Shown: one piece after another, positions 10,608 through 22,716 of the stretch
Layout of the letters: each line of letters opens with the position of its first letter
Numbering within the stretch: position 1 is the first letter of the stretch
Origin: Erpobdella octoculata
Lineage: Eukaryota; Annelida; Clitellata; Hirudinida; Erpobdellidae
Reading direction: 5' to 3'
NCBI GenBank assembly: GCA_963978895.1
Contig: OZ022240.1
Span: 16,908,217-16,972,216, forward strand
Length of the DNA stretch: 64,000 bases
Program-made: the position numbers and the translations under genes
The notes under the pieces: generated by a model
What the model was told of the DNA's origin: nothing
Databases searched by the model: none
The model's input: the letters and a program-made list of their open reading frames with translations, nothing else

Positions 10608-12835
10608 ATGGTTAACAAATGTTACACACCGGGTTGTAAAACCGGTTATAAATCCAATACAAGTAGCGAAAAATTAAAACTCTTTAGATTTCCGTTAAGG
10701 ATCCGATTCTGTTAGACTAGAGTGACTAGACAAGTGGATTCGTTTTTTATCACTGAAGAATTTCCATCCGACTAAAAATCATCGACTGTGTGAGCTACAT
10801 TTTCAAGATGAAGATATACTGGTAAATAGAGTAGATACAAATGTGACTCGGAGTAAAAGCAAAAGCGATTGGAGTACTTTAACGGGTCTGGTTTGACAGC
10901 AAATGGAGAAATTGCTAAAACAGTTTTGTGTTTTATGGTTCAATCGTTGTGTGGCAAATTTAAAGATGTAGTTGGGTTAACAGCCGTTGCTGCCTTGAAC
11001 CCTGCTATCTTACGTCATACTTTCGAGAAGATTGTTACAAGCAAGTTGAAGAATTATGTCACTCTGTTAGCTGTTTCCATGGACAATTTATCAACAAACA
11101 GGTGAGAACATTTCCAGCTAGTCTTATAAAAATATTTTTATTTTTAAAGCCTGTGATTTTTTTAATGTCTGATGACTGTGTTTCCAGTTATTGATTAATT
11201 TTAATAAAACTGTTTTATATTACAGAGCTTTCTATACCGAACTTTGCGGTGGAAAATTAGAAGTATCCTGTATGTGGAATGGCCAAAAAACTTTTCTTCT
11301 CTTCGATACAACACATAATTTTAAAAACATCTTCAACAGCTGGATTAATAAGAAAATTTTTTTGCTGCCTGCTTGTACTGATGGTGATGATGGCAAAATT
11401 CCAATGTTAACTGCTAACTTTCATCATGATAATGAATTACACTACTGCAGACTTGCTTACGCTTAGGTCTGGCGTCTCTCCAATCGATCGAAAATTACGT
11501 CAAATACTATTCGAACTGCAGTTGTGGACTCCTAAACGATTTCGGTTTCATGCTACAAATGTGGTGTGTGCTTTATGCAACTGACACAAACAGGGATCAA
11601 AGATAAAACAACAGTGTACCCAGAAGCTCACCAACACAAAAGTTAGAGAATCTGACTCAATCATTTTCGGGTTTGTAAATGGACGTTCAATCGTCAACAA
11701 GGGACCGTTGATCATCGACCTCATCGAGTCACAGGCGCAACCACTGGACATGCTAGCAGTATGTGAAACGTGGCTAGTTAACGACGATCCGGATGCTGTC
11801 AAACTGGATTGCCTTCCTGATGGTTTTCGGGTCATCCACCGCCTGCGACCAAAAGCAACTAGAACAACTCGTGGTGGTGGACTTTGCATCATCTACCGTG
11901 ACACGCTTTCCGTCTGTATTCACCAACTTCAAAGTCTGGCCAACTATTACGAAATGTTTGAATGTCTGCTAGTATCGGTTGATGTCGCGGGTCATGGTCA
12001 CTCTAAAATAGTGATACCGTCGCAATAATCTATCGTCCACCATCGTCGCTGTCGTCTAGTCTAAGGAGGTTCTACGACGACTTCTCTGACTTACTCGTTA
12101 GAATAGGTGACATTATCGATGTCGACCGCTTCGTGGCGCTTGGTGATTTCAACTGTGGCGGTGTAGCGATCTCAAGATGCTACTTGAAACCCATAACCTA
12201 CAACAACATGTGTCTATGGCAACACGCACAACGTCAGGAACCTGTGGTCTGCTTGACCTTGTCATCAATCGGGCCGACTCCAGTCGTGTATCAAACGTAA
12301 TAGTTTCGTTGACATACGGCGTATCGGATCATGATCTTGTTACCGGGCAAATTGACATTTTCTCTAAGTTGATTGCTCGGTTAATCACTCTGTCGTTCAA
12401 AGAGCGCAATTTCGAGAAAAGAAATGTCAATCTTGTAAAGAAGATCTGGTCTCTCGCTTCAGTGATCAAGAAAATTCTGTGGAGCACACAAAAGTCATTG
12501 AACTGCTAGACCAGGGTGGATTATCTGAGCCCACTGAATACTGCTTAGCTGTGTGCTCTGCAGCATTTTTTTATTTCCACGACATGCATTCGAAAGAAGA
12601 TTTTTGGAAGTTTATGGCATATTCTTCCTCGAGTCAGCACGCTGTGTTTGAAGCAGCAGTAATGGACAAACTTGTGAACCACCATTGTGCTCAGGGACAC
12701 CGAACAGCAAACCTCCTGGTTCGCCGTTTATTTAATTGCATGTGCAAAAATCTAGTTAAGCGAGTTAACCAAGCTGATTGTGCATCGACATCAACACCTA
12801 CTCCGCGAAAAATTAGAAAGAAAACAGTCGTTTGA
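10608..12835 (+). pseudogene. THAP-domain P-element transposase, disrupted
   Basis: The ATG at 10608 opens a THAP zinc finger: MVNKCYTPGCKTGYKSN, then LKLFRFP, then after a frameshift the CELHF segment that completes the C2CH motif. Catalytic-domain pieces follow at 10869-11105 (NGEIAKTVLCFMVQSLCGKF) and 11191-11466 (WNGQKTFLLFDTTHNFKNIF), both typical of P/THAP9 transposases. The second piece breaks at ELHYCRLAYA. The matching continuation, LITLSFKERNFEKRNVNLV, appears only at about 12380 after about 0.9 kb of LINE sequence. A further ORF (12479-12835) supplies the probable C-terminus. The reading frame is not intact, so the copy should be inactive. Confidence 0.75.
11464..12362 (+). mobile_element. 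LINE endonuclease fragment inside the P transposase
   Basis: A CR1/L2-like non-LTR retrotransposon piece. It starts LRSGVSPIDRKLRQILFELQ, runs into an AP-endonuclease domain (NGRSIVNKG, then MLAVCETWLVNDDPDAV, then RTTRGGGLCIIYR) and ends with SLTYGVSDHDLV, the SDH motif of the fold. At least one frameshift separates 12028 from 12177. It carries no reverse transcriptase. It interrupts the P transposase ORF between its ELHYCRLAYA and SFKERNFEKRN blocks. Endpoints are approximate. Confidence 0.75.
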
Positions 12836-14662
12836 ATGTAATGGTATACTTGTGATTATGTGCTTGTGAATGTGTGCATTTTTGTCTAGCCATTATTTAA
12901 TAAATGAAGATACACAATAAAAGTTATGCAGTAAACCGAGTTTTGTCTAACTTGAATAAATTGCTATTGGTATTTCAACGTACCGATTTAAAAGAAACAC
13001 ATTTCACTGAAGCTAAAAAGTGTCAAGGTCGCATCAGAAAGCACAGACGCATTATGCTATTGCACGTATTAAGCTGTATTGAGCGTTGACTTTCTAATAT
13101 GTTTATAAATCTAACATAAAAATATAGAATTAAACAGTGCATATTCATTATTCCTTCTAGTTATGGTTATAAGCACGAATTTGTAAAAAATATTGTGTCG
13201 GCTCATAGACTTACAATCAAACTTTCAGCAGAAAATGCGATGGCCTCCACTGGTAATTCACGAACGTCTCTTGTGCTTCCCGGTCACTACGTTCCCTAAC
13301 TTAAGTACATTTTTAGTGTACTTCTTAAGCAAGTACATTTCAAAAGTAGCTAAGTACTTTAAAAAATTGCTTTATTTTTATTTTTAAAACTAATTATTTA
13401 AATTATTTATAATTTGTTAAGCTAAAAATAAGTGTTTATGTAACAGATTCTTTGCTCTAGCATTTTCTGTTGTCCAGGTTATGCCTAGTCATTCTAGTTT
13501 TTACATTAGTGTTTCTTACAAGTGGTCAATATATTGTAACAGAAACTGCAAAGTTTGTCAAGTTTCCCCTTCAGTTGTGAGGACCTATTTCAGTGAAATA
13601 GTTTCTGACTATGGAGATTATATAAAAGCCCTTTGCAGTCTTTACAAGCCATAACAGAATGCCATTCGCCGTCAATACAAAGCTCTTTCGAATTTCACCA
13701 AGCATATTCAAGTACTTTAAGAATGAGAATTTTAATAATTTGTAGGCTAAGAACTTTAAATTTTGTATTATTTTGTTTTAGCCCTAGTTCATATGCAAGC
13801 AAATACGGTTAGACGAAATGTTGTGACTTATAATGGGAACAATTATGTAAACAATCTTAAGCATTTAAAGAGTATGCTGAATCAAGCATATTAGAGTTGG
13901 AACCATCAGAGAGTAAAGACAGTGATCCTGGGACATCGAAGACGAAACTAGTCATCTACAGATATCCTGCTGTGTCACACCCATACTTTAAAGTTCGCTG
14001 GCTGCCATTAACACATTGTAAGATGGCTGAAAAAATGTTCGTAGTTGAAGTCAATCGTATGAATGAAACAAATACTTTTCCAGAAGCAGAGATTGTGACA
14101 GCATCAACTGGCGTTTTATGAACAAGGTTCAGAAAGTAATGATTCAACTCAAAAAAACATTTTGGTGATGTTTCTTAATAAATACTTGGTTCTATGCTGA
14201 TCAATAAAAATTTTCAAGGTACTTGAGTACTTAAAGTACATTTAACTCAGAGTACTTAGTACTTATACTTAAGTACATTTTCTGAGTACTTACGTCAACA
14301 CTGTCCAGAACAAATGTTGGCAATATGATTGTAGGCCCTCCGGAACAAAATTTGGTTATATCATTGTATGAATACTGAAATGAATGTTAGCAGTATAATA
14401 AGCCAAAGGTTAATAATGTTATATCTTTGATGAAAACATAAAACATATCTGAGTTTTTCCACCAAATGCCTACTGCTTCTCCAAAATCTATCCAACCTGA
14501 TTTTTACTTCATGAAAACTAGGTCTGCTCAACTGATGATTATGGTATTATTGATGATTCTTCTTCTCCACACTTTTCCAGTTTATAACAACTATCTGTAG
14601 TAGACACTTCCAGCACTATTTTTCAAATCACAATACAAGTTGGTTCTTTTTGACCAGCGGTA

Positions 14663-14810
<148 letters not shown>

Positions 14811-14819
14811 CAAAATAAT

Positions 14820-16790
14820 TACTTTATTTTATTTAAGAAAATATTTATATTTTATATCATTTAAAAATCTTAAGCCAAGCTCAAAAGCTTCTCTCTCTAA
14901 ATAGTCTAAATACAATCTCACACCAGGATTCATTTATAATATAAATTTATTTTTAAATTAGTAGTTAATTAAGTCTTAATAGGTAGTATTAGTATACGTT
15001 GATCCGAATTGATTAAAAGAAATAGACAGAATCTAGCTCAAATCTAGTAGTAATTCTCTAGTCTAGTCTAGTGAGTCTTAGTCTTAGTCCTAGTCTAGTT
15101 ATATCTAGTAATTCTAGAAGAAAAATGTAAAAACTTTTTAAGCCAAGCTGATTTTACAAAAAAACCTAACACCACAACATTAAACCAAGCTGCATATTTA
15201 TTAAATAAAACAAAAAAAAAAAAAAAAAAAAAAATAAAAATAAAAATAAAAAAAAAAAAAAAAATGATAAGGCGTATGCTAAATCTCAATCAATAAAAAA
15301 TAAAATGTATAGCGTAATTTGTAGCGTAAACTCACACGTTGGAAGAAATCTACCGAACCAAACAAATAAAATCACACACCTCGACGGTTGTTGTTTCGCT
15401 ATATAATTAAGAGGCCAAGTGTGTATGTGTAGGATTGGATCGCATCGCAAATTTATTTGTTAAATACAGCTTCTTGATTGTAGTCAAAATTTTGCGTTTT
15501 AACACTAAAAACAGTTATAATAATTGACATATTTTTCAAACATTAGATAATGTTACATGGGTACCACAATTAAAATGCCATTTTCATTGGCCATTTTAAT
15601 GCACCATCGAACTGAGAAAGAATATTATCCGCGGTATAGAAGTGATAGAACATCAAGACACGTTTAAGACGATCATCGCTGGGTATCCGCATCTCACCAC
15701 AATTTTAATATGAAAGAGTCCGAGTAGATACAGCATATCGGCAGTTATCCATAACAGCGGCAGGACCGTAGCTAGAGTCAAAAAGTACCTACCGATGACA
15801 AAACCAATCCAACGCCATAGTCCCAAAAACACTTTTATTAAGTATGAGTGGATGCACTCAAAAGTTTTTTTTACACACTTTTATTCATGGGCGCCCGCAG
15901 GAATTTTTGCAGGGGGGGAAAAGCTTCTAATTTTGTTTCTCTCTTCGCCTCTTCTCTCATATTCTCTCTCAGGTTTCTTCTTTTTTCCAAAATTGTGTGT
16001 GGTCTTGGGCTCAATTGAGCCCAAGAAAATTTTGAATTTTTTTTGTTTAAAATTAGGTACATAGAGTACAATTTACAGTTAACTTTATTTTATTTTACAT
16101 CATGATAAATATTCCAAATGTTTTAAAAACACGCTTAAAATTACAAAAATGCTTTAGTTGGAAAAGTTTGTATCTCCTAAACAGCCAAACTGTCATTGTT
16201 GAATAGGAATTTGTGTACCTTTAAGGCTTTGTAAAGAAAGTTGGAAAAAATTTAAGAAAATGAGAGGAGACAATTAAACAATAGGCAAGCATATGTAAAA
16301 GACCATAGTTATGTTTTTTGGAGGCCCATTTACACAACAGCCCCAGCTCGGCCAACAACTATACATAAGCTTATTAACTAATACAAGCAGAAATAAATAT
16401 TATACTTAGAATAAACCATTTAAGCAGTGGTGGATCAATAATTATGGATAATTTTCACGCATCATAGTATTTAGAAAAATGGGAGTAGAGGAAAAAGTAG
16501 AGCATCGGGGGATGCATCCCGAAAGATAATGATGATGATAATATCTGTATGACAATAGAAGGTATCACAGTTTTTACAATTAACTATAAATGTTTTAATT
16601 ATAAATTTGTTGTCTATTTTTGTCTAAAAAAAATAAACAAGAAATCCAGGGGGGGCAAGTGCCCAGCTGTCTATCCCAGCTCTATCACGTGACTTTTTAA
16701 TGCAAGAATACTCACTGGGATATAGCGCCGGGCATGGCGCGGGGATAGACAAATAAACATTAGAAACTCAGTTCTTTGAAATGTTTACTG
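14820..16790. other. Intergenic, no gene seen
   Basis: AT-rich sequence with an A-rich run (15210-15264), a SINE tail (annotated separately), CTAGT-rich sequence around 15055-15110 and short G runs. Nothing coding is supported. Confidence 0.5.
15264..15303 (+). repeat. 3' tail of a tRNA-derived SINE
   Basis: GATAAGGCGTATGCTAAATC followed by TCAAT and an A-rich tail matches the 3' end of the SINE at 20226-20440 (opposite strand there). Only the tail is present; it abuts the A-rich run at 15210-15264. Confidence 0.65.
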
Positions 16791-16799
16791 AAAACTGTT

Positions 16800-17275
16800 T
16801 CCAACTGATTGACTTGATTTTTCAAACTTTTATTTAAATTACAATCTCTGTTTGGATGTGTGTTGTTTTCTCTGTACGCAAATCTTGCAAGTAAAATTTA
16901 ACCAGCTTTTTGACTAGCTAGGAAGCTGAAACTTTCAGCATATCTTTATATTGCATAACAATACATGATTCAATTAAAAAAAAAAAGAAATTTGAACATC
17001 TTTTGTATACATACACACAGACACACATCGAGTGTATTTTAAATCAAAGTTTGTGTTAAAAAACTCGTTTTTTCATTTACATGTTACAAACTTTTATTTA
17101 GGTTACAATCTCTGTTTGTGTGTGGCTTTCTCTGTACACAAATCTTGCAAGTAAAATTTAACCAGCTTTTTGACTAGCTAGGAAGTTGACACTTTCAGCA
17201 TAGCTTTATATTGGATGACAACACATATTTCAATTAAAAAAAAAACAACTTAATTTGAACATCTTTCTTATTTTT
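16800..17275 (+). repeat. Two tandem copies of a dispersed repeat
   Basis: Two copies (about 16820-17080 and 17085-17275) of a repeat with the signature TTTTGACTAGCTAGGAAG and CAAATCTTGCAAGTAAAATT. The second copy resumes at 18521 after the insertion of the element at 17276-18512. Further copies lie at 28975-29240 (minus), 51605-51870 (plus) and 54362-54565 (minus), with a fragment near 22520. Confidence 0.8.
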
Positions 17276-18512
17276 GGTAAAGTTCTAGTATAGCGTCATC
17301 GGCCGATTTCGGTGAAAAATGACCGGGTTTTAACGTAAATGATATGTAAAAGAAAACTAAAGACCAATTAAAACATAAATAATTTAAAAAACCAGAAATT
17401 ATATCACTTTAGAACATTTAAAAATTGCTGCCGATTCTTATGTAGTTCCCGGTGAAGATCTATTTGTCAATAGCGATAGAAGTGAACAGTGGGAATAAAG
17501 AAAATAAAAATTAAACACATTTAAAATAAAAAAAGAAAGCTTAGGAAAAGAAATTAAACATTTAAATTATGAAAAATAAAACTTGAAAAATAACAGTTTG
17601 TTTTAGAAGTACGGGTTGCGTAACCCGCTCCATATCTAAAACAGTTTCTTTAAATGCTACGGTTTTGTCAATATGCCTTAAGACAAATAAAAAACTTTAA
17701 GAACAATAAATAACCAGCCGAAAACCAAGTAAAAATAAAATTATATCAAAGTAGAAGTACTTGGTTGTCTTTATTACGGTTTCCACCATATTTCTTGGAG
17801 TAGAAATTCTGAGTTTTAGAGGTCATGATTGGTACCAGAATCGTGTGGAGAACGAGAAAGTGACCAGGAAGAGGAGAGCAAGCGTGAGCGAGAAAGCGAT
17901 CGAAAGCGGAAAAGTGACCAGGAGCGGGAAAGCGACCGGAAGCGGGAAAGCGACCGGAAGCGGGAAAGCGACCGGAAGCGGGAAAGCGACCGGAAGCGGG
18001 AAAGCGACCGGAAGCGGGAAAGTGACCGGAAGCGGGAAAGCGACCGGGAGCGTAAGAGTAAGCGGGAAGGGAAACGGGAGCGAGAGAAAAAACGATAGAA
18101 AAACCCCGGGCAAGGCCGGGTACCCCGCTAGTCACGGATAATTTCCGCTCAGCGCTTTGATTTTTTTAAATTTAAGATGCATATTAAATAATTAAACAAT
18201 TATTTTGAACCCTTTAACATTTATTTTTTTATTTTAATTTTTAATTTTATTTTTATATTAACTCTTTCTTACTTTTCATTTCTTGAATTGTATTATTCCG
18301 CGTATCAACCACTGATCTCTATAATATAGAGATCAGTGGTATCAACATTGCCTTTGGATATTTTTGCTTAAAGTCGGTTTTTAGTAAGTTTTTCTGTACA
18401 AAAAACTTGTTCGTAGTATGTTCTGATAATGTTCTGAGCTTATTCTATTAAACAGTTTTTTAAACCGTGTTTTTATAGAAATCGGCCGATGACGCTATAC
18501 TAGAACTTTACC
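17276..18512. mobile_element. DNA transposon with about 35-bp perfect TIRs (Merlin-like?)
   Basis: The termini are inverted repeats of about 35 bp starting GGTAAAGTTCTAGTATAGCG and continuing through TCATCGGCCGATTTC. They are flanked by an exact 8-bp duplication, TTATTTTT (17268-17275 and 18513-18520). The interior has no transposase. It contains a perfect palindrome ACCACTGATCTCTA/TAGAGATCAGTGGT near 18308 and a nested Helitron. GG-initial TIRs with an 8-bp TSD fit Merlin, but P and hAT also make 8-bp TSDs, so the superfamily is open. Confidence 0.8.
17820..18131 (+). mobile_element. Helitron 3' half with 18-bp minisatellite
   Basis: Tandem GGAAGCGGGAAAGCGACC units (18 bp, about 17880-18060) lead into AAACCCCGGGCAAGGCCGGG, the 3' hairpin, and CTAG at 18128-18131 followed by T. 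The 5' TC end is not obvious, so the start is approximate. The GSGKAT-repeat ORFs here are artefacts of the minisatellite. Confidence 0.75.
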
Positions 18513-18719
18513 TTATTTTTAAATTGAGTGTATTTGAAATCAAAGTCTGTGTTGAAAAACTCGTTTTTTTCTTTACTTATTATTCATTTCTTTGGCATTG
18601 ATAAAACTCCTTTCAGATCTTATTTCAGGTGGCAGAACATTTCAGCTTTTTCCTGTTTTTCTAAGATAATTCCCAGAGACATCCGATACAGTGACATCAT
18701 CTCTTGTCTTTGATCTGAT

Positions 18720-19655
18720 GCATCTGCTTTTAGGTTGTACCAGCACGCAAAGCGTGTGAGTTTTTTCTGCCAGTCGCAGTTGATTTTTTATTTGGAAACA
18801 TTTTGGAATGGTCTTCTCTTTGAATGTAGGCAGTCGCACGGTTTAAAAAACGCATAAGACGTACGCAACTGAGATGAGCCGTTTTTTCTGCGCGCGGCTT
18901 TTTCGGTCTCGGCGAGAAGAGATGTTACAGTTTTGTTTATATCTCGATAATGCGGTCGTCTATATAGTCTTTGGTTACATCAGGGGACGCGTAAGAAACG
19001 CGGGAATCTAACAAGACCTATGAATAGGCTCGCAGACGCTTATCTGCCCTTGATTTTGCTGCTTGAAGGTGAGTCCACGTTTTATTTTTCGTATAACTTT
19101 TTTGTTTGAGCTTGGCGCATTCAAATCGCACTATAAGCTCGAAAACAACACTAATGCTTTGCGAACGCTTCGCAAACGAAGCATGTGACTATTTTAGCCA
19201 GTAGCAGTTGATTTTTTACCTGGAATGGTCTTCTCTTTGATTGGATGATTTTGGAAAAACTACCTACAAAAAAAACTTTTTAATGGGCGATATTGAGAAA
19301 AACAGCCTACGAAAAAAACATTTATTGAATGATAGTGAAAAAAGCGCCTACGAAAAAAATAATGTTGGATGTTTTTGGAAATAACCGCCTACGAAAAACA
19401 CAACCATAAATGGTTGATAATAAAAAAACCGCCAACGAAAAAAAAACTTTGTTAACCGACATGTGAAAAAACCGACTATGAAAAACAACCTTCAAAAGCA
19501 GTTATTGACAAAACCCCCAACAAAAAACCCAACATTTAATGGCTGATAATAAAAAAACCACCTACGATAAAACCAATTTAAAAGCGTGTGTGGTTTTTCA
19601 GCCAGGCGCAAATGATTGAGCACGTTTTGGACCAGCTTTCTTAAAAACCAACCTT
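18720..19655 (+). repeat. Repeat with degenerate 43-45-bp minisatellite
   Basis: The block around 18739 (CGCAAAGCGTGTGAG, then CAGTCGCAGTTGA) recurs near 21715, so this is a dispersed element. From about 19250 to 19610 it carries degenerate units built on AATGGCTGATAATAAAAAAA, CCGCCTACGAAAAA and AACC. Related arrays occur at 21000-21290 and 21895-22310. Confidence 0.7.
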
Positions 19656-19658
19656 TAA

Positions 19659-20977
19659 TCTATATATATATAAAAGAACATGTCCTGACTGACTGACTGA
19701 CTGACTGATAATCAACGCCGAGCTCAAACGCCTCATCCTAGAATCGTGAAATTTGGAACTTATATTACTTTTATTGCGTAAGCATCCATTAAGAAAGAAT
19801 TTTTGAAAATTTTGCTCCTGAGGGGAAGAAACTGGAAAACAAACTTTTTTCTAAAACAATGTATATCTCGAAAACCAAAAATGAGATTTTGAAATTTGGT
19901 ATATGGATTCTTCTTGAAAAATAAAAAGATACGTGTTTCACTAATTTTTGAAAATGCGGTTTCCCGGACCTCAAATGCGGGTTGGAAAATTGGGTTATTT
20001 GGTTTTTAAAGTAGCTGCTACTCAAAAACTGTGAATGCTACAGGAGTAAAAATTAGTATTTAGTTTCTACTCTAAAAATAATGAAATACGTGTTTTAGCA
20101 TTATTTGAAAATTTGGTTTCCAGGACTTCAAATGTGGGGTGGAAAATAGGGTTATTTGTTTTTTAAAGTAACTGCTACTCAAAAACTGTGAATGCTACAG
20201 ATGTAAAAATTAGTATTTAGTATTTTTTTATTGAGATTTAGCATACGCCTTATCAAGACAAGTCTTGCTCAAGGCGAGAGAAGGAGGGTACTTGCAAAGG
20301 CAGCCATTTATAGGCGCCTACCTCTTTAGCAAATGCGAGTGAACTCTTGCTTAAGGGAGTTACGCTGGTGACGCCGGCGAATTTTGAACTGCCGACCTGA
20401 TCGACAGGCGAACGCTCTATCGCTCTGCCACCAGCGCCTAAAAAAATAACGATATAAGTGTTTCGCCATTTTTTAAAACTTTGGTTTCTATTACTTCAAA
20501 TGTGGGGTCAAAATAATGGTTGTTTGATTTTAAAATAACTGCTACTCAACAACTGCAAGCATTACAGGTGTAAAACTTAGTATTTTGAGGTTTTGTGCCG
20601 GTTAAAAGTAGCTGAGTCCAGTTTATCATCGGTCGGGCCAAGCCTTTATTTTAGGGTCTTCTTACGGGCCAGGCTAAACCTTAAATCAAGGTGGTACAGG
20701 CCGAGGTTTTTCACTAAGCACATAGATATTTTAGTAATTTTAGGGTCTTCAGACGGGCCGGGGCAAACCTGAAGTCAAGGTGGACGGGCCGAAGTTTTTC
20801 ATCAAGCATATAGAATTTCTAGGCCTGTAAAAACGGGCCGGGCCCAAATTAGACGGGCCAGGAATTTCGGTTTTGAAACGGGCTGGGCCAAGTTGTCGAC
20901 GGGCCGAGCCGACACCTATGGATGCACGGTTCAAATTCTCTAATTTCATGCGTGCGAAGCCGCTACGGCACTGCTAG
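19659..20977 (+). mobile_element. Non-autonomous Helitron containing a SINE
   Basis: It begins TCTATATATATATAAAAGAA at 19659 after an A, and ends in GAAGCCGCTACGGCACTGCTAG with CTAG at 20974-20977 followed by T. The interior contains GGGCC-rich imperfect repeats (20620-20910). A SINE at 20226-20440 is inserted in it. A second, 5'-truncated copy with the same SINE remnant is at 25897-26459, so the SINE arrived before that copy was made. Confidence 0.8.
20226..20440 (-). repeat. tRNA-derived SINE
   Basis: On the minus strand it starts AGGCGCTGGTGGCAGAGCGA. TGGCAGAGCGAT fits a pol III A box and GTCGGCAGTTCAAAATTC a B box. A non-tRNA body follows, ending GATAAGGCGTATGCTAAATC plus an A-rich tail. 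The tail recurs at 15264 and the head at 25897, so it is a genuine dispersed family. The head is too diverged from a cloverleaf to be a tRNA gene. Confidence 0.8.
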
Positions 20978-20999
20978 TGGCTTATATAGAAACGACCTA

Positions 21000-21290
21000 C
21001 AAAAAAACAACTTTTAATAGCTGATAATGAAAAAACCGCTAACGAAAAAAGCAGAAAAAAGTAATAATGGCAAATATTGAAAAAACTTGACTAATAAACA
21101 GTCTTTGAAAAACAACATTTAATAGCTGATATTGAAAATCCGCCTATGAAAAGACAACCCTGTAATGGCTTATATCTGAAAAAACCGCATACGAAAACAA
21201 ACCCACCTTTAATGGCTTATAATGGGAAAACCCCCTACGAAATAAACCAGCCTTCAATGGCGGAGAATGAAAAACTCCAACCGTCTACTT
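21000..21290 (+). repeat. 43-45-bp minisatellite array
   Basis: Degenerate tandem units of the AATGGCTTATAATG/GAAAAACCGCCTACGAAAA type, as at 19250-19610. Confidence 0.7.
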
Positions 21291-21894
21291 TATTTATTTC
21301 CAACTTGTATATAATGAGTTATGTATTCTCATTTTTGAGAAAACCCGCTTCGAAAAATATTCTACTTCGGTGATTTGTTTATTTTCAATTTGTTTATAAT
21401 GTGTGATGACGTAATCCCAAAATTAGGAAAACCCCGCCAAAATAGTATACTTCGGTGATTTGTTTATTTTCAACTTGTTTATATTTAGTGATGACGTACG
21501 ATGCATTATATATATCCTCAAAGCGTTATACTTTCGCGGCTAATAACTTTTTATTTAAACATTTCAACAAAAAAGTGCCTTAACAAACAGTGTTCAGCGT
21601 CTCATAATCTATCAACGTGAGTTTTTTCAGACCTGCAGATGGTAATTGGGTAACATAATAAATACATCATTGCACTTTTATAGTAGGGAACCAGCACTTG
21701 ACGCACGCATCGCGCGCGAAACGTGTGAGTTTTTACATATTAATAGTAAAGTTAGTTGCACTCAAATCGCACTCTAAGCTCAAAAACAACACCAATGCGC
21801 TATTATAGAAATGACTTTCTTGCGAAGCGTTTGACTATTATAGCCAGTAGCAGATGATTTTTCACATGAACACAATTTGGAATGGTTTTCTCTT

Positions 21895-22310
21895 TGATTG
21901 GATGATTTAAGAAAAACTGTCTACGAAAAAAAACAACTTTTAATGGGCGATATTGGAAAAAACAGCCTGCGAAAATCCCATATTTATTGGGTGATAGTGA
22001 AAAAACCTATATGGGATGTTTTTGGAAATAACCGCCTACGAAAAACACAATATTTATTGGATGGTATCGGAAAAAACAGCCTACGAAAAAAACAAACTGT
22101 AACGGCAAATATCGAAAAAAATGCCGACGAAAAAAACAACTTTTATTGGGCGATATTGGAAAAAAGCCTACGAAAAACCCAACCTTTAATGGCTGATAAT
22201 AAAAAAACCGCCTACAAAAAAACTCAACCTTTAATGGCTGATAATGAAAAAAACCGCCTACAAAAAACCCAACCTTCAATGGCTGTTATTGGAAAAACCT
22301 GCCGATGTAC
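21895..22310 (+). repeat. 43-45-bp minisatellite array
   Basis: About nine units; the cleanest read AACCTTTAATGGCTGATAAT, then AAAAAAACCGCCTAC. It gives repetitive ORFs on both strands (LRKTQPLMADN-like), which I treat as artefacts. Confidence 0.75.
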
Positions 22311-22716
22311 TACTTCGTCGATTTGTTTATTTTCAAGTTGTTTATATTCCGCGATGACGTACGTTGTTTTTTATATATTTGTAAAGCGTCGAACTTTCCA
22401 ATAATAGGAATAATATTAGCAACTTAGTTAATTTTCGTTAATAATAATATTATTACTAATTAAAATAGGAGGAATAATAATTGCAAATTAGTTATTTGTC
22501 GTTAATAATAATATTTCTATATATCTGAAATCAAAGTTTGTGTTGAAAAACTCGTTTTTCCTATACTTGTTAGTTTCGCCCTTTTCATTTTCGCTCTTAT
22601 TATCGTGCGCTCTTTTTAGCATTTGCCCTTTTTAGTTTCGCTCTTTTGTGTTCGCCCTTTTGTTTTCGTTCTTTTGATAGTAAACCCTTATGACTCCTAT
22701 TTTTTTGTCCAGCTCT

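Larger units (their letters stand above)
10161..13298 (+). mobile_element. P-element-like transposon nested in the hAT element
   Basis: Terminal inverted repeats begin TAGGGAACGTAGTGACCGGG at 10161 and at 13298 (reverse complement). They stay similar for about 65 bp, to the TTACCAGTGGAGGCC block. The flanking sequence is a palindromic 8-bp duplication, ACTTAAGT (10153-10160 and 13299-13306); 8 bp is the P-superfamily TSD size. The interior encodes a THAP-type transposase, broken by frameshifts and by a LINE fragment. Confidence 0.85.
10043..14303. mobile_element. hAT-type element, host of a nested P element
   Basis: The left end CAGTGATGACG and the right end (reverse complement CAGTGTTGACG) form short imperfect terminal inverted repeats. 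Both ends are rich in AGTACTT/CTTGAGTAC subterminal repeats. The element is flanked by a perfect 8-bp duplication, TCCAGAAC (10035-10042 and 14304-14311), the size expected of hAT. Without the nested insertion it is only about 1.1 kb. It shows no recognisable hAT transposase; a 74-aa ORF at 13897-14121 has no family I recognise. It inserted into a short host tandem repeat whose unit contains GATTGTAGGCCCTCC. Confidence 0.85.

Noticed and set aside
17746..18141. Long repetitive ORFs (GSGKAT, FPASGR, RKRESD units) on both strands
   Set aside because: An 18-bp minisatellite is open in all frames; it lies inside a non-autonomous Helitron.
19250..22310. Possible CRISPR-like array (regularly spaced repeats)
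   Set aside because: The units are contiguous, degenerate 43-45-bp minisatellite repeats with no unique spacers, in a eukaryotic genome.
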